From: Azospirillum fermentarium
GTDB lineage: Bacteria; Pseudomonadota; Alphaproteobacteria; Azospirillales; Azospirillaceae
Assembly (NCBI RefSeq): GCF_025961205.1
Contig: NZ_JAOQNH010000001.1
Location: 520,001-584,000, forward strand
Length of the DNA: 64,000 bases
Direction of reading: 5' to 3'
Part shown: positions 37,876 to 46,842 of the stretch, piece after piece
Layout: every line of letters begins with the position of its first letter
How positions within the stretch are numbered: position 1 is the stretch's first letter
Position numbers and translations under genes: made by a program
The notes under the pieces: model-generated
What the model saw: the letters and a program-made list of their open reading frames with translations, nothing else
What the model was told of the DNA's origin: nothing
Database searches by the model: none

Positions 37876-37906
37876 GCCTCGACCCTCCCCGGTCGGGGCT
37901 TTTTTG
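37876..37906 (+). terminator. intrinsic terminator downstream of the SAM-II aptamer
   Basis: GCCTCGACC (37876-37884) pairs with GGTCGGGGC (37891-37899, one G-U pair) around ctcccc and runs directly into TTTTTTG. It lies between the aptamer and metZ, so SAM-dependent termination is the likely control mode. Confidence 0.88.
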
Positions 37907-37946
37907 TTTGGCCGGGTGGCCCCACCGGCCGACGAAGGAAGGCACC

Positions 37947-39152
37947 ATGTCTCGGACCGACCACCGCAAACCCGATGTTTCCGCCCTGCGTCCCCGCTCG
38001 CAACTGATCCATGGCGGCACCAACCGTTCGGCCTTCGACGAAACGTCGGAAGCCATCTTCCAGACCTCCGGCTATGTCTATGCCGCGGCGGAAGAGGCGG
38101 AGGCTGCGTTCGCCAACGACGGGATGCGCCACGTCTATTCGCGCTTCCGCAACCCCACCTGCGCCATGTTCGAGGACCGGCTGGCCGCGTACGAGGGGGC
38201 GGAGTGGGCCTATGCCACCTCGTCGGGCATGGCGGCGGTGTTCGCGGCCCTGATGTGCCAGTTGAAGGCCGGCGACCGCATCGTCGCCCCCTACAACCTG
38301 TTCATTTCGTGTCTTGTGGTGATCCGCGATATCGCCACCCGTTTCGGTGTCGAAGCGGTCCTGGTGGACGGCACCGACCTGACGCAGTGGGAAGAGGCGC
38401 TGTCCAAGCCCACCACCGTGGTGTTCCTGGAAACCCCGTCGAATCCGACGCTGGACATCGTTGATCTGGGGGCCGTGTGCGAACTGGCGCACAAGGCCGG
38501 GGCCAAGGTGGTGGTGGACAACGCCTTCGCCACGCCCGTGCTGCAGCGCCCGTTCGAATTCGGCGCCGACGTGGTGATCTATTCCGCCACCAAGCACATC
38601 GACGGCCAGGGCCGTTGCCTGGGCGGAATCATCCTGTCCGACAAGGCGTTCGGCAACGACGTGATCCACCCGTTCCTGCGCCACACCGGCCCGACCATCA
38701 GCCCGTTCAACGCCTGGGTCCTGCTGAAAGGTCTGGAGACGCTGGATCTGCGGGTCAACGCCATGTGCGCGGGGGCCGATGCCGTCGCCCGGTTCCTGGA
38801 GGGTCACCCCAAGGTCGCCCGCGTCAACTATCCCGGTCTGGACAGCCATCCCCAGCGCGCGCTGATCCGCCGCCAGATGACGGCCGGCGGCACCATGATC
38901 ACGTTCGAGGTCAAGGGCGGCAAGGACGCGGCCTTCGCCACGCTGAACGGGCTGGGGATGGTGATGATCTCCAACAACCTGGGCGATGCCAAGTGCCTGG
39001 CCACCCACCCGGCCACCACCACCCACTGCAAGCTGTCCGACGAGGACAAGGCCCGTGCCGGCATCACCCCCGGCCTGATCCGCCTGTCGATCGGACTGGA
39101 AGATCCGCAGGACATCATCGAGGATCTGGATCGCGCCCTGTCCAAGGCGTAA
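37947..39152 (+). CDS. metZ: O-succinylhomoserine sulfhydrylase
   Basis: A 401-aa PLP enzyme of the Cys/Met metabolism family making homocysteine from O-succinylhomoserine and sulfide. PLP contacts: YSRFRNPTCAMFEDRLAAYE, ATSSGMAAVFAALM, FLETPSNPTLDIVDL, VVVDNAFATPVLQRP and the Schiff-base Lys216 in YSATKHIDGQGRCLGG. The phrase GLIRLSIGLEDPQDIIEDL closes the fold. The start has an aaggaagg site. The upstream SAM-II riboswitch supports methionine biosynthesis rather than the related cystathionine enzymes. Confidence 0.96.
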   Translation: MSRTDHRKPDVSALRPRSQLIHGGTNRSAFDETSEAIFQTSGYVYAAAEEAEAAFANDGMRHVYSRFRNPTCAMFEDRLAAYEGAEWAYATSSGMAAVFAALMCQLKAGDRIVAPYNLFISCLVVIRDIATRFGVEAVLVDGTDLTQWEEALSKPTTVVFLETPSNPTLDIVDLGAVCELAHKAGAKVVVDNAFATPVLQRPFEFGADVVIYSATKHIDGQGRCLGGIILSDKAFGNDVIHPFLRHTGPTISPFNAWVLLKGLETLDLRVNAMCAGADAVARFLEGHPKVARVNYPGLDSHPQRALIRRQMTAGGTMITFEVKGGKDAAFATLNGLGMVMISNNLGDAKCLATHPATTTHCKLSDEDKARAGITPGLIRLSIGLEDPQDIIEDLDRALSKA

Positions 39153-39253
39153 CCTATCCGTCATAGTCCTTCGAGCGCGGCATGGGACGGAACGAAACCG
39201 CCCCATGCTGCGTTTGCGAAGGACAACCGGATTTCAGCCAAGGACACGACCGC

Positions 39254-39787
39254 ATGGGCAAGCGCCGCCACACCGCATCGTTCGCTGACCTGATGAGCAG
39301 CGGGGCGCAGATCGCCAGCGTGTACAACCGATTGATGCGAACCGCGGTGCAGCAGAGTGATCTGGGCATCGTGTCGGCCCGCACCATCGGCTACCGCACC
39401 GCCATGATGGCGGGGGCTCTGACCGACCCCATCGAACTGACCAACCCCGAATTCGTCCGCATGGGCACGGAAAAGGTGGAAGCGGCGGCGGAATCCGCCG
39501 GCGCCCTGGCCCACGGGCTGGCCGACCTGCAAAAGGCGTGGATGGCGCTGTTCATCGCCCCGGCCCAGGCGGTCACCACGGCGCTGTGCGGCTTCGGCGC
39601 CTGCCGCTCCCCCACCGACGTGCTGACCGCCCAACGGCAACTGGTGGAGGGCAGCATCATGGCCGGCGTGAACGCCGGGCTGCATTTCGCCGAGTCGGCG
39701 GCGGTGCTGGCCGGTGCCGGCCTGCGCCCCATCCACCGCAAGGCCAGCGCCAACGCCCGCCGCCTGGCGCGGGTGAACGGCTGGTAA
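39254..39787 (+). CDS. phasin-family protein
   Basis: A 177-aa alanine-rich helical protein resembling phasins, which coat polyhydroxyalkanoate granules. Amphipathic helices: SGAQIASVYNRLMRTAVQQS, ARTIGYRTAMMAGALTDPIE, then VEAAAESAGALAHGLADLQK and a second helical block from TAQRQLVEGSIMAGVNAGLH. The ATG at 39254 (MGKRRHTAS) follows an aaggacac site. No PHA synthase is nearby, so the family call rests on composition and pattern. Confidence 0.65.
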   Translation: MGKRRHTASFADLMSSGAQIASVYNRLMRTAVQQSDLGIVSARTIGYRTAMMAGALTDPIELTNPEFVRMGTEKVEAAAESAGALAHGLADLQKAWMALFIAPAQAVTTALCGFGACRSPTDVLTAQRQLVEGSIMAGVNAGLHFAESAAVLAGAGLRPIHRKASANARRLARVNGW

Positions 39788-39833
39788 CCGTGTGATTGGG
39801 CGGCCGCCCAAGCCCGTCTGGGACGATGCCCCA

Positions 39834-39912
39834 CCCCCCTTTTCTTCTATGGATAAAAGGGGGGAGGTTTGGAGGCGTCAGCCTCCAAGCGGGGCCGGGG
39901 ATGCTGCCCCGC
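39834..39912. terminator. three consecutive hairpins between phasin and emrB
   Basis: CCCCCCTTTT/AAAAGGGGGG (39834-39864, 11-nt loop), TTGGAGGC/GCCTCCAA (39869-39888) and GCGGGGC/GCCCCGC (39889-39912). They sit between convergent genes and could terminate both. Confidence 0.7.
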
Positions 39913-39921
39913 TGATCGCCC

Positions 39922-41619
39922 TCAGTGGTCCGCCTTCACCGCGTGGGAGGGCTTGCGGACCCACGGCATGACCAGCAGGGCGCTGCCGAACACGCAGGCC
40001 ATGACCAGGAAACAGTCGTTGAAGGTCATCACCAGCGCTTCCCGCTGCACCAGGGCGCCCATGATCTTGGCCGCGGCGGCGGTGGCGTCGGCCACGCTGC
40101 CGTCGAAGCCCGACGACAGGCTGTCCATCATGTCCTGCACCACCGGGCGGGCCGGGTTCAGGTAATCGCCGATGCGGTTCATGTGCAGCGCGTTGCGGTC
40201 GATCATCACCGTGTTGATGGCCGCCAGCCCGATGGCCCCGCCCAGATTGCGCATCAGGTTGTAGAGGCCCGACGCGTTCTTCAGCTTCTCCAGCGGCAGC
40301 GTGCCCAGCGCGATGGCGTTGATGGGGATGAAGCACATCATCAGCGACAGCCCGCGCACCATCTGCGGCAGGAACAGTTCCCAGAAATCCGACTGGGCGG
40401 TCAGGTGGCTGTTCAGCCACAGCCCCAGCCCGAACAGGCTGAGCCCCATGCCCAGCATGACGCGCAGGTCCAGCTTCTTGGACAAGGCCCCGGCGATGGG
40501 CGCCGACAGGAACTGGAACGCCCCCGTCACGATCATCACCATGCCGATCTGAAAGCTGTTCAAGCCCCGCACCCGCGCCAGGAACAGCGGCATCAGATAG
40601 ACAGCGCCGTAGAGCCCGATGCCGATGATGAAGGAATAGAGCGACCCGATGGCGAAGTTGCGGTCGGCGAAGGCCCGCAGTTCCACGATGGGGTTGCGGT
40701 AATAGAGAACCCGCGCGAAGAACGCCACACCCGCCACCGCCGATACCACGGCAAAGATGGCGACCTCCTCGTCCTGCATCCAGTCGTTGCGGGGGCCTTC
40801 CTCCACCACGAATTCCAGGCTGCCGAGGAACAGGGCCATGAACAGCAGGCCCCAGACGTCGAAACCCTTCAGCAGCGAACGGTCGCCGCGGTCGATGTGG
40901 ACGAAGTTCCACACCAGCGACGCCACCACGATGCCCGGCACCACGTTCATCAGGAACAGCCAGTGCCAGGAAAAGCTCTGGGTCAGCCACCCGCCCAGCG
41001 TCGGCCCCAGGGTGGGGGCCAGCGTGGCGACCAGACCGATCAGCACCGACACCCCCGCCTGTTTCGGGCCGGGGAACAGGGCGAAGCTGGTGGCGAACAC
41101 GGTGGGGATCATCGCCCCGCCGATGAAGCCCTGCAGCGCCCGGTACAGGATCATCGTCTCGATGGACCCGGCAAAGGCGCACGCGATGCTCATCAGCGTG
41201 AACCCGATGGCCGAGGCGGTGAACAGCACCCGCGTGGACAGGATGCGCGACAGCATCCCCGACAGCGGGATCATCACCACCTCGGCGATCAGGTACGAGG
41301 TCTGGACCCACGAGATCTCGTCGGCGCTGGCCGACAGCCCGGCCTGAATCTCCGACAGCGACGAGGCGACGATCTGGATGTCCAGGATGGCCATGAACAT
41401 GCCGACGATCATCGCCAGGAACCCGGCCCAGTCGCGGCCCGTCACCTGCCGTTCGCCGTGATGGACGGGTGCCGGCGCGGGGGAGGAAGAAGGGGAGCCG
41501 CCCGCCGCGTCGTCCCCGGCCAGGAGCGTCGGGGGGGCCGGGGGCAAAGCGGGGGCGGCGCCGTCCGACGGGGCCTGGGGGCGGGCACCGTCGGCGGTCG
41601 GGGAAAGCGAGGCGGCCAT
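39922..41619 (-). CDS. emrB: DHA2-family MFS multidrug exporter (EmrB-like)
   Basis: A 565-aa inner-membrane drug/proton antiporter with about 14 membrane segments. A Pro/Ala-rich cytoplasmic N-terminus of about 60 residues precedes WAGFLAMIVGMFMAILDIQI, which carries the DHA2 signature (LDIQIV...). Others: WVQTSYLIAEVVMIPLSGML, YRALQGFIGGAMIPTVFA, LAPTLGPTLGGWLTQSFSWH (antiporter motif C region) and WLFLMNVVPGI. It lies 67 bp downstream of the membrane-fusion gene and pairs with it. No outer-membrane TolC homologue is in the window. Confidence 0.95.
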   Translation of the reverse strand: MAASLSPTADGARPQAPSDGAAPALPPAPPTLLAGDDAAGGSPSSSPAPAPVHHGERQVTGRDWAGFLAMIVGMFMAILDIQIVASSLSEIQAGLSASADEISWVQTSYLIAEVVMIPLSGMLSRILSTRVLFTASAIGFTLMSIACAFAGSIETMILYRALQGFIGGAMIPTVFATSFALFPGPKQAGVSVLIGLVATLAPTLGPTLGGWLTQSFSWHWLFLMNVVPGIVVASLVWNFVHIDRGDRSLLKGFDVWGLLFMALFLGSLEFVVEEGPRNDWMQDEEVAIFAVVSAVAGVAFFARVLYYRNPIVELRAFADRNFAIGSLYSFIIGIGLYGAVYLMPLFLARVRGLNSFQIGMVMIVTGAFQFLSAPIAGALSKKLDLRVMLGMGLSLFGLGLWLNSHLTAQSDFWELFLPQMVRGLSLMMCFIPINAIALGTLPLEKLKNASGLYNLMRNLGGAIGLAAINTVMIDRNALHMNRIGDYLNPARPVVQDMMDSLSSGFDGSVADATAAAAKIMGALVQREALVMTFNDCFLVMACVFGSALLVMPWVRKPSHAVKADH

Positions 41620-41686
41620 GGTCGAGCCTCAAGAAAAGCGAAGCAGGCGGGAAGAGAGGCCGCCGAAAGGGGCCGGTGCGGTGGGC

Positions 41687-42793
41687 TTAGCGCGCCGCCA
41701 CCATCGACGGCGGCTCCACCGCGCCGAACACGGCGCCCGGCGGGTGCGGCGTATCCTCCGCCCCCTGGGTGTCCACCGCGGCCACCACCGACAGGCCGGG
41801 GCGCAGCAGCCCCGACAGCGGGTTGTCGCGCGGCACGGCGATGCGCACGGGCACCCGTTGCACGATCTTGGTGAAGTTGCCGGTGGCGTTTTCCGGGGGC
41901 AGCAGCGAGAACTGCGAGCCGGACGCGGGCGAGAAGCTTTCCACCCGCCCGGTCAGGGAATGGTGAGGAAAGGCGTCCACCTCCAGCGTCACCGTCTGGC
42001 CCGGCCGCATCCGCGACAGCTGGGTTTCCTTGAAATTGGCGACGATGTAGACGTCGGGCAGCGGCACCAGCGACAGCAGTTGCTGGCCGGTGCGGGCGAA
42101 CTGCCCCACCTGGACGCCGCGGTTGCCGACCACCCCGTCCACGGCGGCGCGCAGGACCGTGTTGTCCAGGTCGTTGCGGGCGGCGGTCTGGGCGGCTTCG
42201 GCCTGCTGCAGACGGGCCATGATCTCGTTGCGGGATGCGTTGATGACGGCGGCCTGATCCTTGGTGGCGGCCAGGGCGGCGCGGGCCTTCAGCACCGCGG
42301 CGTCGGCCTTGTGCAGGGCGGCTTCCGCCTCCTCCAGCCGCTGGCGGGTGCCCCACTTGTCGGCGGCCAGGGAATGGGCGCGCTGGAATTCCAATGCTGC
42401 GCGCTGGCGTTCGGCATCGGCGCTGGTCAGTTCCGCGTCGGCCTGGGCGATCAGGGAGCGCTGAAGCTCGGCCGTGCGGCTGTTGCTTTCCAGCGCCGCC
42501 TTCTGCGCGGCGACGGCGGCGTCGGCCTGGGCCAACTGGGCGCGGTAGTCGCGGTCCTCCAGCACCACCAGGACGTCGCCGACGGCGATCTTCTGGTTGT
42601 CGGTGACCCGCACCTCGCGCACATAACCGGCGACCTTGGGCGCCACGATGGTGATGTCGCTGTGGACATAGGCGTTGTCGGTGCTTTCGATGAAGCGCCC
42701 ATGAGTCCACCACGACCAGCCGAAAAAGGCTCCTCCCGTCAAGGCCGCCGCCGCAACACCCGACAAAATGACCTTACGCACCGCGAGTGCCAT
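41687..42793 (-). CDS. emrA: membrane fusion protein, HlyD/EmrA family
   Basis: A 368-aa periplasmic adaptor anchored by one N-terminal helix (VILSGVAAAALTGGAFFGWS). Family motifs: STDNAYVHSDITIVAPKVAG, VTDNQKIAVGDVLVVLEDRD, a helical hairpin (about 90-200), LDNTVLRAAVDGVVGNRGVQ and GQFARTGQQLLSLVPLPDVY. The ATG at 42793 follows gaaggggttc; the frame is open upstream without support. It is the first gene of the emrAB pair and is divergent from a TetR gene with two operators in between. Confidence 0.94.
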   Translation of the reverse strand: MALAVRKVILSGVAAAALTGGAFFGWSWWTHGRFIESTDNAYVHSDITIVAPKVAGYVREVRVTDNQKIAVGDVLVVLEDRDYRAQLAQADAAVAAQKAALESNSRTAELQRSLIAQADAELTSADAERQRAALEFQRAHSLAADKWGTRQRLEEAEAALHKADAAVLKARAALAATKDQAAVINASRNEIMARLQQAEAAQTAARNDLDNTVLRAAVDGVVGNRGVQVGQFARTGQQLLSLVPLPDVYIVANFKETQLSRMRPGQTVTLEVDAFPHHSLTGRVESFSPASGSQFSLLPPENATGNFTKIVQRVPVRIAVPRDNPLSGLLRPGLSVVAAVDTQGAEDTPHPPGAVFGAVEPPSMVAAR

Positions 42794-42848
42794 GGTAAGA
42801 ACCCCTTCGGTAACCCTACGTGCCGCCGGCTGCATTCCGGCCCTGAAA

Positions 42849-42868
42849 ACTGAACCGTCCAGTTCAGT
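42849..42868 (+). promoter_or_regulatory. TetR operator, emrA-proximal copy
   Basis: ACTGAACCGTCCAGTTCAGT, a perfect 7-bp inverted repeat with a 6-bp spacer, 56 bp upstream of the emrA ATG. Confidence 0.8.
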
Positions 42869-42907
42869 GTTGCAGGGAAGGTGACCCATGCGCTAAGGTT
42901 TGTCAAG

Positions 42908-42927
42908 ATTGAACTGAACGGTTTAGT
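42908..42927 (-). promoter_or_regulatory. TetR operator, tetR-proximal copy
   Basis: On the minus strand ACTAAACCGTTCAGTTCAAT, 17 of 20 positions identical to the copy at 42849-42868. It ends 8 bp before the regulator ATG, so binding should also repress the regulator itself. Confidence 0.78.
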
Positions 42928-42935
42928 CAGGTCCG

Positions 42936-43604
42936 ATGGAAAAGCAGTCCTGCCCCCTCTCGTCCGGTGACGACACCGATCCGCTGGCCAAGCTGCCGTT
43001 CTGGCCGCCGGAGCCGGGGTCGAAGCCCGCGCTGATTCTGGAAGCGGCGGGCACGCTGTTTCTGGAAACCGGCTATGGTGCGGTCAGCATGGACGCGGTG
43101 GCGCGAACGGCCAACGTGTCCAAGGCCACGCTGTATGCGTATTTCCGCAGCAAGGAAGAGCTGTTCGCGGCGATGATCAACTGCGAATGCCGCCGGCATC
43201 TGGGTGATCTGGAGTGCGAGGGCTTCGCCCGCATGGACATCGCCGACGCGCTGCGCCATCTGGGGCGGCTGTTCATCCGCCTGCTGTTCTCGCCGCGGGC
43301 GCTGGCCGTCTACCGCGTGGCGGTGGGCGAGTCGCACCGGTTCCCCGAATTGGCCAAGGCGTTCTACAACGCCGGCCCCAGCCGCTGGGTGGACGGCATG
43401 ACCGCCCTGATGGCCGAGGCGGACCGCAGCGGCAAGCTGCGCCTGGGCGATCCCAAGCTGGCGGCGGAACAGTTCCTGGGCATGGTGCGGTCCCACCGCC
43501 ACATGCGCATCGTCACCGGGCTGGAGCCGGTCCCCACCGAGGAACAGATGGACGCCATCGTCGATTCGGCGGTGACGGTGTTCTGCCGGGGGTATGCCCC
43601 CTGA
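42936..43604 (+). CDS. TetR-family repressor of the emrAB pair
   Basis: A 222-aa regulator. The N-terminal HTH (about 30-77) has ALILEAAGTLFLETGYGAVS and VARTANVSKATLYAYFRSKE, followed by the class AefR-like C-terminal ligand domain (LGRLFIRLLFSPRALAVYRV, FPELAKAFYNAGPSRWVDGM). Divergent from emrA. Two near-identical operators in the 142-bp shared region argue that it represses both directions, with release by a pump substrate. The first 25 residues are a less conserved tail and the start could be slightly further in. Confidence 0.93.
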   Translation: MEKQSCPLSSGDDTDPLAKLPFWPPEPGSKPALILEAAGTLFLETGYGAVSMDAVARTANVSKATLYAYFRSKEELFAAMINCECRRHLGDLECEGFARMDIADALRHLGRLFIRLLFSPRALAVYRVAVGESHRFPELAKAFYNAGPSRWVDGMTALMAEADRSGKLRLGDPKLAAEQFLGMVRSHRHMRIVTGLEPVPTEEQMDAIVDSAVTVFCRGYAP

Positions 43605-43612
43605 AAACGGGA

Positions 43613-43636
43613 GAAGCCCCGGCGTGACGGGGCTTC
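43613..43636 (+). terminator. hairpin after tetR
   Basis: GAAGCCCCG (43613-43621) pairs with CGGGGCTTC (43628-43636), 6-nt loop, 9 bp after the stop. No T-tract follows. Confidence 0.65.
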
Positions 43637-43750
43637 AGGGGTGCAGCCCCCCTCCCCACTGGGCCTGATATATTATTTCCCGTCACTCCACTGAACTCTC
43701 TCACGGAGAAGACCTCTCTTCCCCAATCACAGCTCCGTGCATCGCGCAAC

Positions 43751-46573
43751 CTAGAACAGGGGGATCGGATACGCCTCCCTGACCATGGTTTTATGGATAT
43801 CCCAAAGCTTGTTCTTGGCCTGCTCGCGCGAGGTCTTTATCAGCAGTTCGGTGCGCAGCAACGGGTTGATGCCCTCGTCCATCCCGTAGGTCTCCATCCC
43901 TGTTTCTTCATTGACGACATCCAGCTTCGACAACCCGTTTATATCGAAAGCGGCCTTTCTGGCGGCCTTGCGTGCCGTGCCGTCCGCAATGTTGAGAAGA
44001 ATGCTGCGCGCATCCTGTTCGCCCCGGTTGTTGGTGTTGACCGCCGGCAGCGTCGCTCCAGGGATATTGTTCATAAAGACGAGAAGATGCACAATCATGG
44101 ACTGAAGGCGCATCACCGAGTGGTTCGTGCTGCTCCGCGCAAGATCAAGTATGTTTTCCATATTTTCCTTGGCAGACTCCAAATTTACCTTGGAGTTGCT
44201 TTTGAATTTGTTCTCTTCAACCACCATGCCTCCAGCGCCGCTTTGGTGGTCGATATCTTCGGAAAAGACGAAATGCTTGGATAGGCTTTCAAGGTGCATC
44301 TTCGCCTTAGCCACCAGCTCTTCCGTCGCTTCCCATGCTTGAGGCAACGATTTGTTTTTGAGCGCGTGGCGCACCCAATCCTGCAGAACAAACCACGCCG
44401 TCGTGTGGGCTCCCATCCCGGTTCTGAGCGGCGATGGCGGGCGGCCCGCAAAGATGACGTTGCTGATGACGCCGTGCTCATCCAGATCAATCTGGACGGA
44501 AATCCCCTTGATGGTTTCCTTTATGACGACGCCGTTGGTCTTTGTTTCCTTTTCTTCCGATACGTCCTCGTGCTCACCATCATCATGGCCTTCGGAATCC
44601 GCATTCTTCTTGCTTTCCTGATCGCCATCACCGGCCATGATGGTGATGCCGTGCATGCCGGAATGAAGGTTCAGTTCGATGTTGGGGCCGGGGAGAATCG
44701 AGCCGATCGAGGAAACATGGAGCATGCTGTCCATCAGGGAGCCGTCATCGCTGTCCTCCGACTCCACCTTCTTGGCGGTCTTGACCTTTGAGGATTTCTT
44801 ATTCAGCTTCGGCTTCTTGCTCGCCTGGTGTGGTTTTTCTTCATATTGCTTCGGGGCTTTCCGTATCCTTTTTTCCGTCACCATTTTGCTCATCATTTCC
44901 AGCCCGCTGAATGGCGGAAACGACAGCGCAGGAACGGGAACATCATCCAAGCCCAGTCCCCTCCTCATCTCCTGAAGGGACGTGAGCAATTTATCCTGCT
45001 CAAGGAAAAATTCCTTTTCACCGTCATAGGAAGCTCTATCGTTATTGCTTTCCTTCATATCTTCGAGCTTCTTCCCGGTGGACATCGCCCGCTTGACGAT
45101 ATCCTCACCGCGCAGAACGGAATTTCTCTTCTTACTCTGAATACCGTTAATCAAATCAGCGCTGTAAGTTTTTGATTGCTCAACGATATCATGACCCATG
45201 CTGTCATACAGGTATTTGTCTCCGATGGCGTCCATCACATGCGGAAACGCCATCCTCGTTGACATGACGTGATGGGTCAGGATCCGGTCAATATTACGCT
45301 CGATCGTGTCACTCTTTTTCAGGCCAGGGGCCACCTTATCCAGCAAGTCTTGATCGGGCTCGAACAGGGCCATCATGGCGGCGTGGGAATCGAATCCGCC
45401 CTTGATGGTGCCAATCACCACGTCCTTTTCGTTCTGCGGCATCTCCCCCGTCAGTAACGCGGCATAATTCTCAAAGCCTTCAAGGTCATTGGCGGTCTTG
45501 GCTTCGCCTTTGCCCTTGCCGGCCGCCGCGGCGTTCTTCGCCGCCACATTGATCGTCGAAAGCGGCAGGCGCTCCAGGGCTTCGAGCGCAGCGGTGACGA
45601 GCTTTTGAAACACCGACCATTGATAGGGAGTCGCGCCTGTATCCGGCTGCCAGCCGGCCTTCCCTTCGAACGGGAGCTTCTCACGAAGCTCATCCATCTC
45701 GTCAAAGGCCGCCCTGGTCTGCTCCCTCTTCTTCTCGGGCATCGAGTCGATCAGATTGTAGCCGGGCAGGTTCTTCAGGAACTGCATCCAGTTGGTCAGG
45801 CCCGCCAGAGCCTGCCAGAAATTACGGTTCTCAACGGACCGCCTCAGGCCGCGCTGCTGTATGGTGAACGCGGTCAGGTGATCCCCCATGCTGTTGCCGT
45901 GGGCTTTCGGCGGGCGTCCCACAATGTGCAACGCGCTCACCAGCTGTTGCTTGTCGTCCAGAACGACCTGAACCGCCATGCGCTGCACGATGGCGGGCAT
46001 CATCTGGGCGGATGCCCCCGCGGTGCGGGCAGTGGCGGTGGACACCCCTGCCGCCAGCCCCCCAGCCCGGCTCAGGGAAAGGGCGTGGCTGCCCATCCGG
46101 TCCGCTTCCTCTTCCAGGGCGGGGTCGCTGTTGACGGGGATGGCCGCCGTGCCGCTTGCCGGGCGCAACTGCGCCGTCGGCCTGACACGGCCTTGCATCT
46201 GCTGCACCACATGCCACGCCTCGTGCGGCACGTGGCGCTCTTGCCCCGGCGCCACATGGATATCGGTCCCCTCGGTCATGGCGTGCGCCTGAAACTGGGC
46301 CGGGCGGGGGGAGTTCCGGTGCACCCGCACCCCCTCCAGGGACAGGCCCGACAGCGCCTCCACCCCCGCCTTCACATGGGCCGGCAGGCCGCTGTCCGCC
46401 GACGCTGCCCGCTGCAACGTCTCCAGCCGCGCCACCGCGGGGCTGGCGTTCAGATCCTCGGCCATCTGGACCAGATGCGCAGATGCCCCCGCCAGCGGCA
46501 CCGCCACGCCCGTGTGATCCACGGTGGCCGGCGTAGTTGCTGCCGCGGCGGGTTTCTTCTGAGCATAATCCAT
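43751..46573 (-). CDS. DUF4157 (eCIS-core-like) HEXXH protein with duplicated C-terminal domain
   Basis: A 940-aa protein. Residues about 75-135 match the DUF4157 domain found in extracellular contractile injection system loci and polymorphic effectors: LSGLSLEGVRVHRNSPRPAQ, then the metallopeptidase-like HEAWH (117-121) in VPHEAWHVVQQMQGRV, followed by EEEADRMG. The rest is unlike known families but contains an internal duplication: about 199-290 and 690-865 share V-hydrophobic strands, GRPP, MG-x-H-x-TA-(F/W) and a later N-(L/I)-PG block. A Lys/Ser/Asp-rich linker (about 585-660) separates them. The 5' third is GC-rich, the rest clearly AT-richer. No signal peptide. ATG at 46573; an upstream TTG is less likely. 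Confidence 0.75.
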   Translation of the reverse strand: MDYAQKKPAAAATTPATVDHTGVAVPLAGASAHLVQMAEDLNASPAVARLETLQRAASADSGLPAHVKAGVEALSGLSLEGVRVHRNSPRPAQFQAHAMTEGTDIHVAPGQERHVPHEAWHVVQQMQGRVRPTAQLRPASGTAAIPVNSDPALEEEADRMGSHALSLSRAGGLAAGVSTATARTAGASAQMMPAIVQRMAVQVVLDDKQQLVSALHIVGRPPKAHGNSMGDHLTAFTIQQRGLRRSVENRNFWQALAGLTNWMQFLKNLPGYNLIDSMPEKKREQTRAAFDEMDELREKLPFEGKAGWQPDTGATPYQWSVFQKLVTAALEALERLPLSTINVAAKNAAAAGKGKGEAKTANDLEGFENYAALLTGEMPQNEKDVVIGTIKGGFDSHAAMMALFEPDQDLLDKVAPGLKKSDTIERNIDRILTHHVMSTRMAFPHVMDAIGDKYLYDSMGHDIVEQSKTYSADLINGIQSKKRNSVLRGEDIVKRAMSTGKKLEDMKESNNDRASYDGEKEFFLEQDKLLTSLQEMRRGLGLDDVPVPALSFPPFSGLEMMSKMVTEKRIRKAPKQYEEKPHQASKKPKLNKKSSKVKTAKKVESEDSDDGSLMDSMLHVSSIGSILPGPNIELNLHSGMHGITIMAGDGDQESKKNADSEGHDDGEHEDVSEEKETKTNGVVIKETIKGISVQIDLDEHGVISNVIFAGRPPSPLRTGMGAHTTAWFVLQDWVRHALKNKSLPQAWEATEELVAKAKMHLESLSKHFVFSEDIDHQSGAGGMVVEENKFKSNSKVNLESAKENMENILDLARSSTNHSVMRLQSMIVHLLVFMNNIPGATLPAVNTNNRGEQDARSILLNIADGTARKAARKAAFDINGLSKLDVVNEETGMETYGMDEGINPLLRTELLIKTSREQAKNKLWDIHKTMVREAYPIPLF

Positions 46574-46842
46574 GACGCGATCCCGGACGGTGTGAAGAAA
46601 GTTACTTTTCCAAATCAAACGGTATCATCGGAGAAAGAAGCCATCAACAGAGTATGGAATTTTATTTAAATTCTATTTTGCCAGACGATAATAATACCGC
46701 GAATACATACATGTGAAAGCATATAATATTTGGGATGGCCTGGCTTCCGAGCCGGATACAGGACCGGTTGCAAGGAAACGGCGAAACGCCCCATGGCGGC
46801 AGCCACAGGGCGCCCCCGCGCCAGGATGAAACGGACCCGCCC

